Under the pieces are notes generated by a model. That model worked only from the letters and a program-made list of their open reading frames with translations. It was not told the DNA's origin and searched no databases. Below, piece after piece: positions 8,653-19,191 of a stretch of DNA of 64,000 nucleotides (position 1 is its first letter; the number at the start of each line of letters is the position of its first letter). The DNA is from ZC4RG30 sp049841155 (GTDB taxonomy: Bacteria; Pseudomonadota; Gammaproteobacteria; Steroidobacterales; Steroidobacteraceae): assembly GCA_049841155.1 (NCBI GenBank), contig JASGHI010000003.1:1736001-1800000 (forward strand), read 5' to 3'. The translations under genes and the position numbers were made by a program.

Positions 8653-9528
8653 TTGAGCAACGCGAATTGCCTGGTCGCCCGTCAATGCGAGAGCCTGCTG
8701 CCCGGCCCGCTGGGCAGCTTCGAAGCCTATGCGGCGCGCGTCAGCCGCATCCCCGTGCTGTCGCGCGAGGAGGAGCTGGAGCTGGCCAGCCGCTTCCGCA
8801 ACGACGACGACCTCGCCGCCGCCCGCACGCTCGTCATGTCGCACCTGCGTTTCGTGCTGCACATTGCCCGCGGCTATTCGGGCTACGGCCTGCCCATGGG
8901 CGATCTGGTGCAGGAAGGGAACGTCGGCCTCATGAAGGCCGTCAAGCGCTTCGAGCCCGACATGGGCGTGCGCCTGGTTTCCTTCGCCGTGCACTGGATC
9001 CGCGCCGAGATCCACGACTATGTGCTGCGCAACTGGCGCCTGGTGAAGATCGCGACCACCAAGGCCCAGCGCAAGCTGTTCTTCAACCTGCGCCGCATGA
9101 AAAAGAACCTCGCCTGGCTCACGCAGGAGGAGACCCAGGCGGTGGCGACGGATCTGGGCGTGACGCCCGCCGAAGTCTCCGAAATGGAGCAGCGTCTGGC
9201 CACGCGTGACCTGTCCTTCGACCCGGTGCCGGAAACCGACGACGAGAATCCTGGCTCCTACGGCCCTTCGGTATACCTGCCCGCGCCCGACGCAGACCCG
9301 GCCCTGCAGGCCGAAGAGGCCGAGTGGGATGCGGATGTGCGCGAGCGCCTTGCCGGTGCAGTGGCGCGCCTCGATGCGCGCAGCCAGGACATCCTGCGCC
9401 GCCGCTGGATGGCCGAAGAAAAGGCCACGCTGCATGAACTGGCCGAGCATTACCAGGTCTCGGCCGAGCGGATCCGGCAGATCGAAACCGCGGCACTGAC
9501 CAAGCTGCGCCGCAATCTCGCGGCCTGA
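8653..9528 (+). CDS. rpoH: RNA polymerase sigma-32 (heat-shock) factor
   Basis: RpoH directs RNA polymerase to heat-shock promoters. The 291-residue protein has region 2 (SHLRFVLHIARGYSGYGLP, DLVQEGNVGLMKAVKRFEPD, RLVSFAVHWIRAEIHDYVLR). It also has the RpoH box (TKAQRKLFFNLRRMKKNL) and region 4 with the recognition helix (LHELAEHYQVSAERIRQIE). The TTG at 8653 is the start, with a GGGAGG ribosome site at 8641-8646. The CIRCE element upstream adds possible HrcA control. The position behind ftsYEX is the standard gammaproteobacterial order. Confidence 0.97.
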   Translation: MSNANCLVARQCESLLPGPLGSFEAYAARVSRIPVLSREEELELASRFRNDDDLAAARTLVMSHLRFVLHIARGYSGYGLPMGDLVQEGNVGLMKAVKRFEPDMGVRLVSFAVHWIRAEIHDYVLRNWRLVKIATTKAQRKLFFNLRRMKKNLAWLTQEETQAVATDLGVTPAEVSEMEQRLATRDLSFDPVPETDDENPGSYGPSVYLPAPDADPALQAEEAEWDADVRERLAGAVARLDARSQDILRRRWMAEEKATLHELAEHYQVSAERIRQIETAALTKLRRNLAA

Positions 9529-9565
9529 AGCCGCACGGAACCGGGTGAACCCGGACCAAAGCAGG

Positions 9566-9593
9566 CGCCGCGCGAACCCTTCGCGCGGCGTTT
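9566..9593 (+). terminator. Intrinsic terminator-like hairpin after rpoH
   Basis: A perfect 11-bp stem (CGCCGCGCGAA at 9566-9576 with TTCGCGCGGCG at 9580-9590) has a three-base loop and is followed by only three Ts. The stem is strong and the U-tract weak, so termination may be partial. Confidence 0.65.
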
Positions 9594-9627
9594 GTCGCCG
9601 CTGCCGCAGGTGCGCCATCATCCGCGC

Positions 9628-10797
9628 ATGACTGCTGCCACGGCCAACCCCACTGACTTCTTCGGCCTCGCCGCCCAGCTCACTGAAGAGCAGCGCCAGG
9701 TGCAATCCAGCGTCGCGCGCTTCGTCGATGAACGCGTGCTGCCCATCATCCGCGACTGCTTCGAGCAGCACCGTTTCCCGCGCGAGCTGGTCGGCGAGAT
9801 GGCATCGCTGGGCCTGTTCGGCGCGTCGCTCGAAGGCTACGGCTGCACCGGCCTCGATGCCGTGTGCTGCGGCCTGATCTCACAGGAGCTGGAATTCGGC
9901 GACAGTGCACTGCGCAGCTTTTCCTCGGTGCAGACCTCGCTGTGCATGTACCCCATCCACCGCTACGGCAGCGAAGAGCAGAAGCTGCACTACCTGCCGG
10001 CGATGGCGCGCGGCGAAGCCATCGGCTGTTTCGGCCTCACCGAATCGCAGGGCGGTTCGGACCCGGCGAACCTGCGCACGCGGGCGCGCCGCACCGGCGG
10101 GGACTGGCTGCTGTCGGGCTCGAAGATGTGGATCACCAATGGCTCGATCGCCGATGTGGCCGTGGTGTGGGCGCACACGGACGAGGGCATCCGCGGCTTT
10201 CTCGTCGACCGCGGCACGCCGGGCTTCAGCGCCACCGAGATCGAAAACAAGTTCAGCCTGCGCGCCTCCATCACCGCGGCGCTGTTCTTCGACGAGGTGC
10301 GCGTGCCCGCAAGCCAGGTGCTACCCGGCAGCGTCGGCCTGAAGGGGCCGCTGTCATGCCTCACGCAGGCGCGCTATGGCATCAGCTGGGGTGTGATCGG
10401 CGCCGCACAGGCCTGCCTTGCGCAGCTGCTCGACTACACCCAGAGCCGCGAACTCTTTGGCCGTCCGCTGGCCGCAACGCAGGCCGTGCAGATCCGTCTC
10501 GCCGACATGAGCCGGCGCATCACCACCGCACAGCTGCTCGCCCTGCAGCTGGCCCGCCTCAAGGAGGCGGGAACGATGACGCCGGCGCAGGTCTCCATGG
10601 CCAAGTGGAACAACTGCCGCATGGCGCTGGAGGTGGCACGCGACTGCCGCGACCTGCTCGGTGGCAGCGGCATCAGCGCCGAATACGCGCCCATCCGCCA
10701 CATGCTGAACCTCGAGAGCGTGATCACCTACGAGGGAACCCAGACCATCCACCAGCTCTCGGTAGGCCGCGCCCTGACCGGCCACAACGCCTTCTGA
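9628..10797 (+). CDS. Acyl-CoA dehydrogenase, glutaryl-CoA dehydrogenase type
   Basis: This is an FAD enzyme of about 389 residues. Glutaryl-CoA dehydrogenase converts glutaryl-CoA to crotonyl-CoA and CO2 in lysine/tryptophan breakdown. The flavin and substrate motifs CFGLTESQGGSDPANL and WLLSGSKMWITNGSIADV are present. The C-terminal block LLGGSGISAEYAPIRHMLNL leads to ITYEGTQTIHQL, whose Glu is the position of the catalytic base in glutaryl-CoA dehydrogenases. I chose the ATG at 9628 (MTAATANPTDFF) because upstream codons overlap the terminator. No other lysine-degradation genes adjoin it, so another branched or dicarboxylic acyl-CoA is possible. Confidence 0.82.
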   Translation: MTAATANPTDFFGLAAQLTEEQRQVQSSVARFVDERVLPIIRDCFEQHRFPRELVGEMASLGLFGASLEGYGCTGLDAVCCGLISQELEFGDSALRSFSSVQTSLCMYPIHRYGSEEQKLHYLPAMARGEAIGCFGLTESQGGSDPANLRTRARRTGGDWLLSGSKMWITNGSIADVAVVWAHTDEGIRGFLVDRGTPGFSATEIENKFSLRASITAALFFDEVRVPASQVLPGSVGLKGPLSCLTQARYGISWGVIGAAQACLAQLLDYTQSRELFGRPLAATQAVQIRLADMSRRITTAQLLALQLARLKEAGTMTPAQVSMAKWNNCRMALEVARDCRDLLGGSGISAEYAPIRHMLNLESVITYEGTQTIHQLSVGRALTGHNAF

Positions 10798-11228
10798 ATC
10801 TCTGCCGCGGCAGCTTCCGGGCCCCACAAGCACTTCGTGTGGTTTCTGCAGTACGCGTCACATTTGTCGCGCGCAAGAGACAGTGCATTTGTAACAATGC
10901 GGCGCTATAGTCCAGCCATGTTGATTGATGGCCTAAAGCCGCCAATTAACAAGCTGGAATTGTTGAGAAATCGACCCTTTTGTTGGGTTGACGACACAAT
11001 AGAAACCCAGGCAATCAGAGTGGGCACGGCGCGCAACAGAACCCCATTTTGGGTTGGTTGCGGTGCGACTGACCGGCGAATTGACGCCAGGACCCGCAGT
11101 TAGGGTCGGATCGAAAGGTCCCGCGCACCACCGGCGAGAACTTGAAGTCCATGGCGGGCGCATGCGACCCGCGGCGATTGATCTAGGGCAAACGGTAGAC
11201 TGCAAACCCCGCTGAAGCGGGGTTTTTT
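10798..11228. other. 430-bp intergenic region with promoter-like sites, hairpins and a closing terminator
   Basis: No convincing protein gene is present. The strand is less GC-rich than its neighbours. Two similar hairpins, both built from ACCC...GGGT with T-rich loops, lie near 10975-10990 and 11042-11058. An 88-codon open frame (10837-11103) has no recognisable family and no ribosome site. The region ends in a strong plus-strand terminator. A non-coding RNA is a reasonable reading. Confidence 0.4.
10884..10911 (+). promoter_or_regulatory. Possible sigma-70 promoter of an intergenic transcript
   Basis: TGCATT (10884-10889), a 16-bp spacer and TATAGT (10906-10911) form a moderate promoter match on the plus strand. 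The -10 box is good and the -35 box weak. It would start a transcript near 10918 that ends at the terminator at 11204-11229, about 310 nt. Confidence 0.35.
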
Positions 11229-11229
11229 T
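11204..11229 (+). terminator. Strong intrinsic terminator (plus strand)
   Basis: The stem AAACCCCGCT (11204-11213) pairs with AGCGGGGTTT (11216-11225) around a tiny loop and is followed by T residues to 11229. This is a textbook plus-strand terminator. Read on the other strand it is also a hairpin just past the stop of the outer-membrane factor gene, but with only three Ts, so its main orientation is plus. Confidence 0.85.
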
Positions 11230-12749
11230 CACTTCCCCTCGCCGATTTCCTGCTGCGGTGTTGGCAGCGGCACATTGCCCACGGCTTTGTCGACGGCAAC
11301 GTAGAGCGTATTCAGGCGTCCCTGGCTGGCTGCCAGATCGCGGAGCGCCTGCAGCAGGCCTCGCTGGCTGTCGAGCACGGCGATGAAATCGGTGGTGCCA
11401 CCCTCATAACGCGCCTCGGCAAGGCCGTGCGCATCCACGGCGCTGTGCACGCGGGATTCCAGCTGCTGCGTCCGCTGCCGCTCGGCCGTATAAGCGCTCA
11501 GGGCATCGTCGATCTCCTGCCAGGCCTTGAGCACTGTCCGCTGGTAGTTCACGGCCGCTTCCTGCTGCTCCAGTTCGCGCAGCCGCACGACGCTGCGGCG
11601 CCGGCCGCGGTCGAACAGCGGCAGATCGAGACTCGGCCCCACCGACCAGGTGCGGCTGCCCCAGTCGGCGAACTCTCCGCTCAGATAGGACTCGTAGCCG
11701 AAACGCGCGCCGAGGCGGATGGCCGGATACAGCTGCGCCCGCGCAATGCCGATGCCGGCCGTGGCATTGCGCAAACGGGCTTCGGCGGCGCGGATGTCCG
11801 GACGGCGCTGCGCCACCTCCGAAGGCAGACCCAGCGTCAGATCAGGCAGCTGCGCATTGCCCTGGCCATGGTCCTGCAGCGGCATCAGCTGATCACGCAG
11901 TGCGCCGGGCCGCTCGCCCAGCAACAGCGCAATCTGGTTGGCGCTGGCGCCCTCCTGGGCCAGCAGGCCAGGAAGCTGTGCCCTCGCCGCGGCCAGTTCG
12001 GTTTGCTGGCGATCCAGGTCCAGATGGTCGATGACACCACCCCTGACGCGCGCACCCAGGATCTCCACGCGCTCCTCCAGCGCCGCAATATCCTCGCGGG
12101 CCAGACGGATCTGGCGCTGCGCAGTGCGCAGCTCGAAGTAGTCGCGCGCCACATCGCTGGCAACACCGAGCCGCGCCAGATCCAGCAGCGCCGCCTGCTG
12201 CGCCACATCGGCATCAGCCGCTTCGATGGCGCGGCGCACGCGGCCCCAGAGGTCCAGCTCCCAGGAAGCATCGAAGCCCGCCTGGTACAGCGTGAAAGGC
12301 TCGGCGAGCAGGCTGGCCAGCGCGGCGCGATTGCCTGCACCACCCACTGCATCGAGCATGCGCGTGGCGGCACCGTATTCGCTCTGGCGCTGGCGGTTCA
12401 CGCCGCCGCTCACACCCACCTGCGGTCCGCGGCCCGCCGCCACCGTGCTGCGCTGCACGCGCGCCTGTGCGAAACGCAAGGCAGCGGTGGCAAGGTCGGG
12501 ACTTGCCTGCAATGCGCGCGACTGCAACTGCTCCAGCACCGGATCACCGAAGCTTGCCCACGCTTGCGGCTGCCCCGCGCCCACCGCTGCGCGCAGCGAG
12601 TCATCCGCGCCGCTCCAGCTGCTCCAGTCATCGGGCGATGCAGGCGATGGCCTGACCAGATCCGGACCCACCGCACAGCCACCTAGTACGAGCACGGCCA
12701 GGCATGTGGCCAGAAGCGGCGATCGATGGACAACACGGCAATCGGACAT
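11229..12749 (-). CDS. Outer-membrane efflux lipoprotein (NodT/OprM-type TolC family)
   Basis: This 506-residue protein is the outer-membrane channel of a tripartite efflux system. A lipoprotein signal ends in VLVLGGC, followed by AVGPDLVRP, the usual start of RND/ABC outer-membrane factors. Two OEP repeats follow, with long helices and conserved SWELDLWGRVRRA and QRRPDIRAAEARL. The ATG at 12749 has GGAG 8 bases upstream. It is the last gene of a minus-strand operon 16 bp after the second permease gene, so it most likely serves that ABC exporter. Confidence 0.93.
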   Translation of the reverse strand: MSDCRVVHRSPLLATCLAVLVLGGCAVGPDLVRPSPASPDDWSSWSGADDSLRAAVGAGQPQAWASFGDPVLEQLQSRALQASPDLATAALRFAQARVQRSTVAAGRGPQVGVSGGVNRQRQSEYGAATRMLDAVGGAGNRAALASLLAEPFTLYQAGFDASWELDLWGRVRRAIEAADADVAQQAALLDLARLGVASDVARDYFELRTAQRQIRLAREDIAALEERVEILGARVRGGVIDHLDLDRQQTELAAARAQLPGLLAQEGASANQIALLLGERPGALRDQLMPLQDHGQGNAQLPDLTLGLPSEVAQRRPDIRAAEARLRNATAGIGIARAQLYPAIRLGARFGYESYLSGEFADWGSRTWSVGPSLDLPLFDRGRRRSVVRLRELEQQEAAVNYQRTVLKAWQEIDDALSAYTAERQRTQQLESRVHSAVDAHGLAEARYEGGTTDFIAVLDSQRGLLQALRDLAASQGRLNTLYVAVDKAVGNVPLPTPQQEIGEGK

Positions 12750-12764
12750 GGCCAGCACTCCGGA

Positions 12765-13880
12765 TCAGGAAAGACGATGGCGGAACAGCCACGCCGCCAG
12801 CGGCAGCGTGATGGCGCCCATCACCAGCAGGGGAATGAACGAGGGTGCAATGTCGGCAAGTCCGGCGCCTTCCAGGTACACGCGGCGCACGATGCTGGTG
12901 CCGAAGCGCAGCGGATTGGCGTAGGTCGCCAACTGCAGCACTTCCGGCATGTTCTTGACCGGGGTGAGCAGGCCCGACAGCAGCATCAGCGGCATGATCA
13001 GCAGGAAGGTGTAGAGCATGGCCTGCTGCATCGTCAGCGACAGCGCCGAGATCGACAGGCCCACGCCCACCGAAGCCACCGTAAACGTGAACAGCCCCAG
13101 GTAGAGCAGGCCCACCGAGCCATTCATCGGCACCTGGAACCAGAACCGGATGACCAGGAAAATGAGCGTGGACTGCAGCAGCCCGACGGCGATGGCCGGC
13201 AGCGCCTTGCCGATGAGGATCTGCATCGGAGTTAGCGGCGTGACCAGCAGCTGGTCGAAGGTGCCCTGCTCGCGCTCGCGCGCCACCGACAGGGCCGCCA
13301 GCATCAGCGTCTGCAGCATGCTCAGCGCGCCGATCAGCGCCGGCATCAGGTTCCAGCGCGATTCCAGGTTGGGGTTGTACCAGGCGCGTCTTTCGATGGT
13401 GATGCCCGGAGCTCCGCCACCCAGCGAGGCGTTGTAGTCCGCCACGATGGCGCCGACATAACCCGCGGCGAGCGCGGCGGTGGAGGAATTGCGCCCATCC
13501 AGAATCACCTGCAGCGGCGCGCGCTGTCCGGCGGCGAGGCGCTGCTCGAAGTCCGGCAGCATGCCGATCACCAGCAACGCCCGGCCATCATCGATGACAT
13601 CGGCGATCTGCGCCGACGAGGTCAGGGTGGCGGCGCGTTCGAACACGCCGGTGCCGTCCAGCCGCGCCAGCAATTGCGTTGCCGCCTGGCCACGGCCCAG
13701 GTCCAGCACCGCATAAGGCACGTGCCTCAGGTCGTAGGTGGCTCCATAACCGAACAGCAACCCCTGCATCAGCGCCGGCATGACCAGGATCATGCGGCTG
13801 GCAGGTTCCTTGAACAGCGCCAGCAGTTCCTTGCGCACCAGGGCAGCGATCTGCGCGAGCGTCGCGACGAGGGAAGTCAT
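12765..13880 (-). CDS. ABC-2 type transporter permease (YbhR-like)
   Basis: This is a 371-residue inner-membrane permease with the ABC-2 layout. One N-terminal helix (MILVMPALMQGLLFGYGA) is followed by a large periplasmic domain and a five-helix C-terminal bundle. The EREQGTFDQLLVTPLTP motif marks the coupling loop. YbhR pairs with YbhS in E. coli. It lies 4 bp after the other permease gene. Confidence 0.92.
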   Translation of the reverse strand: MTSLVATLAQIAALVRKELLALFKEPASRMILVMPALMQGLLFGYGATYDLRHVPYAVLDLGRGQAATQLLARLDGTGVFERAATLTSSAQIADVIDDGRALLVIGMLPDFEQRLAAGQRAPLQVILDGRNSSTAALAAGYVGAIVADYNASLGGGAPGITIERRAWYNPNLESRWNLMPALIGALSMLQTLMLAALSVAREREQGTFDQLLVTPLTPMQILIGKALPAIAVGLLQSTLIFLVIRFWFQVPMNGSVGLLYLGLFTFTVASVGVGLSISALSLTMQQAMLYTFLLIMPLMLLSGLLTPVKNMPEVLQLATYANPLRFGTSIVRRVYLEGAGLADIAPSFIPLLVMGAITLPLAAWLFRHRLS

Positions 13881-13884
13881 GGCC

Positions 13885-15017
13885 TCACTCCAGCGTCTTG
13901 CGCAATGTGCGCCGGGTGGCCCAGGTCAGCACGACGGCATAGAGGCCGAGGATCGCGGTGTCGCGCAGTATGGTCGGCCAGTGATTGCCGGCCAGGAACA
14001 GCGTCTTGATCAGCCCCATGAAGTGGGTGGCCGGCAGCAGCTGGCTGATCATCCGGATCACTGCCGGCACATTGCGCAGGTCGAAGACGAATCCCGACAG
14101 CATCATCGCCGGCATGAAGCTGGTCAGCAGCGCCACCTGGCTCGCCTGGAACTGGTTGCGCGTGGCGCCGGAGATGAACAGGCCCAGCAGCAGCGACACC
14201 GCCAGATACAGCAGCGCCGCCACGACGATGATCGCCAGCGACCCGCGCATGGGAACATGGAACAGGAAATGCGCCGCCAGCAGGCACATCGCCAGATCGA
14301 TCGCGCCCACCGCCAGATACGGCGCGAGCTTGGACAGCACCAGCTCCAGCGGCCGCACCGGCGTAACGAACAGCGATTCCAGCGTGCCGCGCTCCCACTC
14401 GCGCGCGATCAGCAGCGAGGTCAGGAAAGCCCCGATCAGGGTCAGCACCAGCACGATCAGGCCCGGCACGAGATACCAGCGGCTTTCTCCGGCCTCGTTG
14501 AACCACATGCGCTGCACCACCTCCACGCTGCCGGCAAGCGGCGGCTTGTTGCCGGCGCGGTCGGCCTGCCGCTGCGCCCAGGTGGCGATGGCGCCACCGA
14601 CGTAGCCTTCGATGGTGGCCGCCGAGGTGGAATCCACGCCATTGAGCAGCAGCTGGATGCGCGCATCGCCTGCGGCAAGCCGGCGCGAAAAATCCAGCGG
14701 CACGCGCACGATGCCGCCCACTTCGCCGGCGCGCGCCAGACGCTCGGCCGCAGGCATGTCCGCCACCCACACCGGCGCGAGATAAGCCGAGCCCCACAGA
14801 CCTTCCACCGCATCGCGCGCGGTCGGCGATCCATCCTCCATGACCACCGCGACCGGTGCATTACGGACGTCGAACGACAGGCCATAGCCAAACAGCAGGA
14901 TCAGCGCCACCGGCAGCAGCAGGCCCACGGCCAGGTTGCTGCGGTCGCGCAGCATCTGCCGCACTTCCTTGCGCAGCAGCGCAGCAAGGCGGCGCGCGAA
15001 GCCCGAGGCATCCGCGC

Positions 15018-15021
<4 letters not shown>
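13885..15021 (-). CDS. ABC-2 type transporter permease (YbhS-like)
   Basis: This 378-residue permease has the same architecture as its neighbour: N-terminal helix NLAVGLLLPVALILLFGYG, a periplasmic domain, then helices including LIVLVLTLIGAFLTSLLIA. The coupling motif is EWERGTLESLFVTPVRPLE. With the YbhR-like gene it would form the heterodimeric membrane pore of a drug exporter. Its start overlaps the stop of the ATPase gene by 4 bp. Confidence 0.92.
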
Positions 15022-16789
<1,768 letters not shown>

Positions 16790-16793
<4 letters not shown>

Positions 16794-17791
16794 TGGGCAG
16801 TGCCGGCCACCAGGTGGACGGTTGCGGGCTGCCCCAGGCGCAGCAGGTCCTGCGGATCGTCGACCTGCACCCGCACCTCGTAGACCAGACTGGTGCGCAA
16901 CTCCTCGGTCTGGACCGACTTGGGCGTGAATTCGGCCACCGACGAGATGTAACCGACCTTGCCTGCGAGGGGCTCGCTGCGGCCATCGATGTTGATGCGG
17001 GCCGCCATGCCCGGCTGCACGCGGCCCAGATCGGATTCACTAACGTAGACGCGTATCCACTTCGGCTGCGTCAACGCCAGCGCGAACACCGGGCGCTGGG
17101 GCGTGGCCATGTCGCCCGGCTCCAGCAACCGCGAACGCACCACCGCGTCGGCCGGCGCCTTGAGCTCGCCCTGGGCTATCTGGTGCTGCAGCAGGGCCAG
17201 CTGCGCCCGCGACGCCTCGAGTTGCGCTTCAGCCCCGGCCACCTCCTCGGCGCGCGGCCCCAGCTCGGTCAACCGCAATGCCTCGCGCTGCTCGACCAGC
17301 CTGGCCTGCGCGACCTGCGCCGCACTTGCGGCGCGGTCCAGATCCTGGGCACTCACGCCGCGTCCCTGCGTGCTGGCCGCGATGCCCTGCAGGCGCGCCT
17401 GGTCCTCCGCGGCGCGCGCGGCATCGGCCTGGGCGGCCGCGAGGCGGCTGCGCGCCTGGAGGATCTCCTGCGGGCGCGCGCCGTTGCGCAGGCGCAGCAG
17501 GTTCTGCTGCTGCACCTCTATCTGCGCCTGCGATTGCCGGGCCTGCAGCTCCAGCGTGCGTGTGTCGAGCACGCCCAGCACCGCTCCCGCCTTCACCCTG
17601 TCGCCTTCCTCGGCGCGCAGCTGGGCCACCCGGCCATTGCCGTCGAAGGCCAGCGCGATCTGCCGGATGTCCACGTTGCCGTACACGGTCAGGGGCGTGT
17701 TGGCGGCGCGGTGATGGTTGCTCCACCAGATGAGGCCGGCGACGAGCAGGACGGCAGCCAGGGCGGCGGCGATCAGCGGCGTTTTCTTCAT
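16790..17791 (-). CDS. HlyD-family periplasmic adaptor (YbhG-like)
   Basis: This 333-residue membrane fusion protein has an N-terminal anchor (PLIAAALAAVLLVAGLIWW), a lipoyl half-motif YGNVDIRQIALAFDGNGRVAQL, and a long coiled-coil hairpin (about residues 75-210). The second lipoyl/beta-barrel part includes GELKAPADAVVRSRLLEPGD. It would link the inner-membrane ABC pump to the outer-membrane factor. It is the first gene of the efflux operon, divergent from the TetR-family regulator across a short AT-rich gap. Confidence 0.93.
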
Positions 17792-17821
17792 GGTCCGGTT
17801 CCCGTCGATGAAGCGCTTATC

Positions 17822-17850
17822 TTAAATTAAAATTGGATTTAGTCTATGCT
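17822..17850 (+). promoter_or_regulatory. AT-rich divergent promoter and possible operator between the efflux operon and its regulator
   Basis: The gap between the adaptor and regulator genes is strikingly AT-rich. TTAAAT (17822-17827), a 17-bp spacer and TATGCT (17845-17850) fit a plus-strand promoter. If it is used, transcription starts at or next to the ATG at 17858, so the mRNA may be leaderless. TAAAT and ATTTA arms separated by nine bases (17823-17841) form a small inverted repeat, a possible TetR-family site. This is inference only. Confidence 0.4.
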
Positions 17851-17857
17851 ACGTGCA

Positions 17858-18532
17858 ATGAGCAAACCGCGTCGCAGCACCCGTGCCGACGGCGAACTGA
17901 CCCGCGCCCGCATACTGGAGACCGCCGGGCCGCTGTTCGCGGCGGCCGGCTATGCGGAGACCACCAGCAAGGCCATCGCCACGCAGGCCGGCGTCGACTT
18001 CGCGTCGATCAACTATCACTTTGGCAGCCGCAGCGGCCTCTACCAGGCCGTTCTCGTCGAAGCTCACCGGCGGATCATCAGCCTGGAGGATCTGCGGCAG
18101 ATCGCCGCCAGCGGCCTTCCCGCGAAAGACAAGCTCAGGTGGTGCATCGACAGCCTCATCGACGCCACGATAGGCAACGACGGATGGCATGCGCGGCTGT
18201 TCGCGCGGGAATTGCTGGCGCCGTCGTCGAATCTGCGAATCCTCTACAAAAAAGGTGTGCAGCCGAAATTTACCCTCATCCGGCGCATCCTCGGCGAAGT
18301 CACGGGCATTCCTGAAAGCGATCCGGCCCTGCTGCGCTGCATGATCAGCATTGTCGCCCCCTGCCTGATGCTGCTGGTTGCCGGCAACAGCGGCCTGCCC
18401 GGGCCGCCGCAGCAGGTGCTGCGCATGCCGCAGCGGGAACTGGCCGCGCACCTGCACCGCTTCGCGATCGCGGGACTGGAAGCCACCGGCCAGGAATACA
18501 CCCGGCGTTCGCGAAGTCAGCCGAAGAAGTAA
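17858..18532 (+). CDS. TetR-family regulator with CecR-type C-terminal domain
   Basis: This 224-residue repressor has a helix-turn-helix at about residues 35-65 (TSKAIATQAGVDFASINYHF) and a C-terminal domain like E. coli CecR/YbiH (DUF1956). In E. coli CecR sits beside and controls ybhGFSR. Here it is divergent from the same set of genes, so it most likely represses the efflux operon and itself. An in-frame ATG at 17846 overlaps a possible -10 box, so I chose 17858 (MSKPRRSTRADGEL). Confidence 0.88.
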   Translation: MSKPRRSTRADGELTRARILETAGPLFAAAGYAETTSKAIATQAGVDFASINYHFGSRSGLYQAVLVEAHRRIISLEDLRQIAASGLPAKDKLRWCIDSLIDATIGNDGWHARLFARELLAPSSNLRILYKKGVQPKFTLIRRILGEVTGIPESDPALLRCMISIVAPCLMLLVAGNSGLPGPPQQVLRMPQRELAAHLHRFAIAGLEATGQEYTRRSRSQPKK

Positions 18533-18546
18533 TGCGCTGGCGCGGC

Positions 18547-19191
18547 TCAGCCCGCGTCCTTCTCCGCAGGCACTCCCAGCAGTTCATCGACCGTGTGCCC
18601 CGGCGTGCCGAGCAGCGGCACCTGCGCGGCACGCGCGAGGTAATCGATCTCGCCCGCCAGCGCTTCGCGCCACGGCCGCCCCTCCGGCCGGTGCATGCCG
18701 CAGGGCACGAAGGTGGAGTAGCCCGGATACTGCGCCGTGCGGTAAGGGTCCTCGGCCGCCGTCAGCGGTGGCGGCTCGGGCTCGTCGTCCTCCCCCTGCA
18801 GCGGGAACATCCAGCACATGGCCGGCTTGAACGTCCAGGGATGCTGGCCCCGGGCACGCGCCAGCTTCTCCAGCTCGCAGAAGCCCACCTCATCCGAGAA
18901 CACGCAGCGGGTGCGCGTGAAGTGGGCCGGAAAATCCGCGGCGCGGTAATCGTGCGGGCGCGTGGCCGTCTTGCGGCCAAGCCGCCTGCCCTCCCACCAG
19001 CCGTCGACGACGAACTCCGGCGGAAGATGTGCGGCGAGCTGCGGCAGCCGCGCCACCAGTTCGCGCAGGAACGGTTCCTCGCCCTGCATCAGATAGACCC
19101 CGTCGTAGCAGCAGCGCCCCTCGCAGCGGTGGATGTCGCAGCTGGCAAGCCGCGGTTCGCCGCAGCCGTTGTCCGGTTCCTGTGTGCTCAT
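18547..19191 (-). CDS. YkgJ/DUF3109-like cysteine-cluster protein
   Basis: This 214-residue protein is rich in cysteines. Cys10 and Cys18 are followed by HRCEGRCC (Cys23, 27 and 28), then TRCVFSDEVGFCELEK, PAMCWMFPL and a late CGMH. The spacing resembles YkgJ/DUF3109 proteins, which are thought to bind a metal or iron-sulphur cluster, with no proven reaction. No membrane segment is seen. Its start overlaps the stop of the sensor kinase by 4 bp, so the two are co-translated and may work together. Confidence 0.75.
   Translation of the reverse strand: MSTQEPDNGCGEPRLASCDIHRCEGRCCYDGVYLMQGEEPFLRELVARLPQLAAHLPPEFVVDGWWEGRRLGRKTATRPHDYRAADFPAHFTRTRCVFSDEVGFCELEKLARARGQHPWTFKPAMCWMFPLQGEDDEPEPPPLTAAEDPYRTAQYPGYSTFVPCGMHRPEGRPWREALAGEIDYLARAAQVPLLGTPGHTVDELLGVPAEKDAG

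Noticed and set aside
10837..11103. An 88-codon open frame in the intergenic region
   Set aside because: It has no ribosome site, family match or codon bias like its neighbours. A non-coding RNA fits the terminator better.
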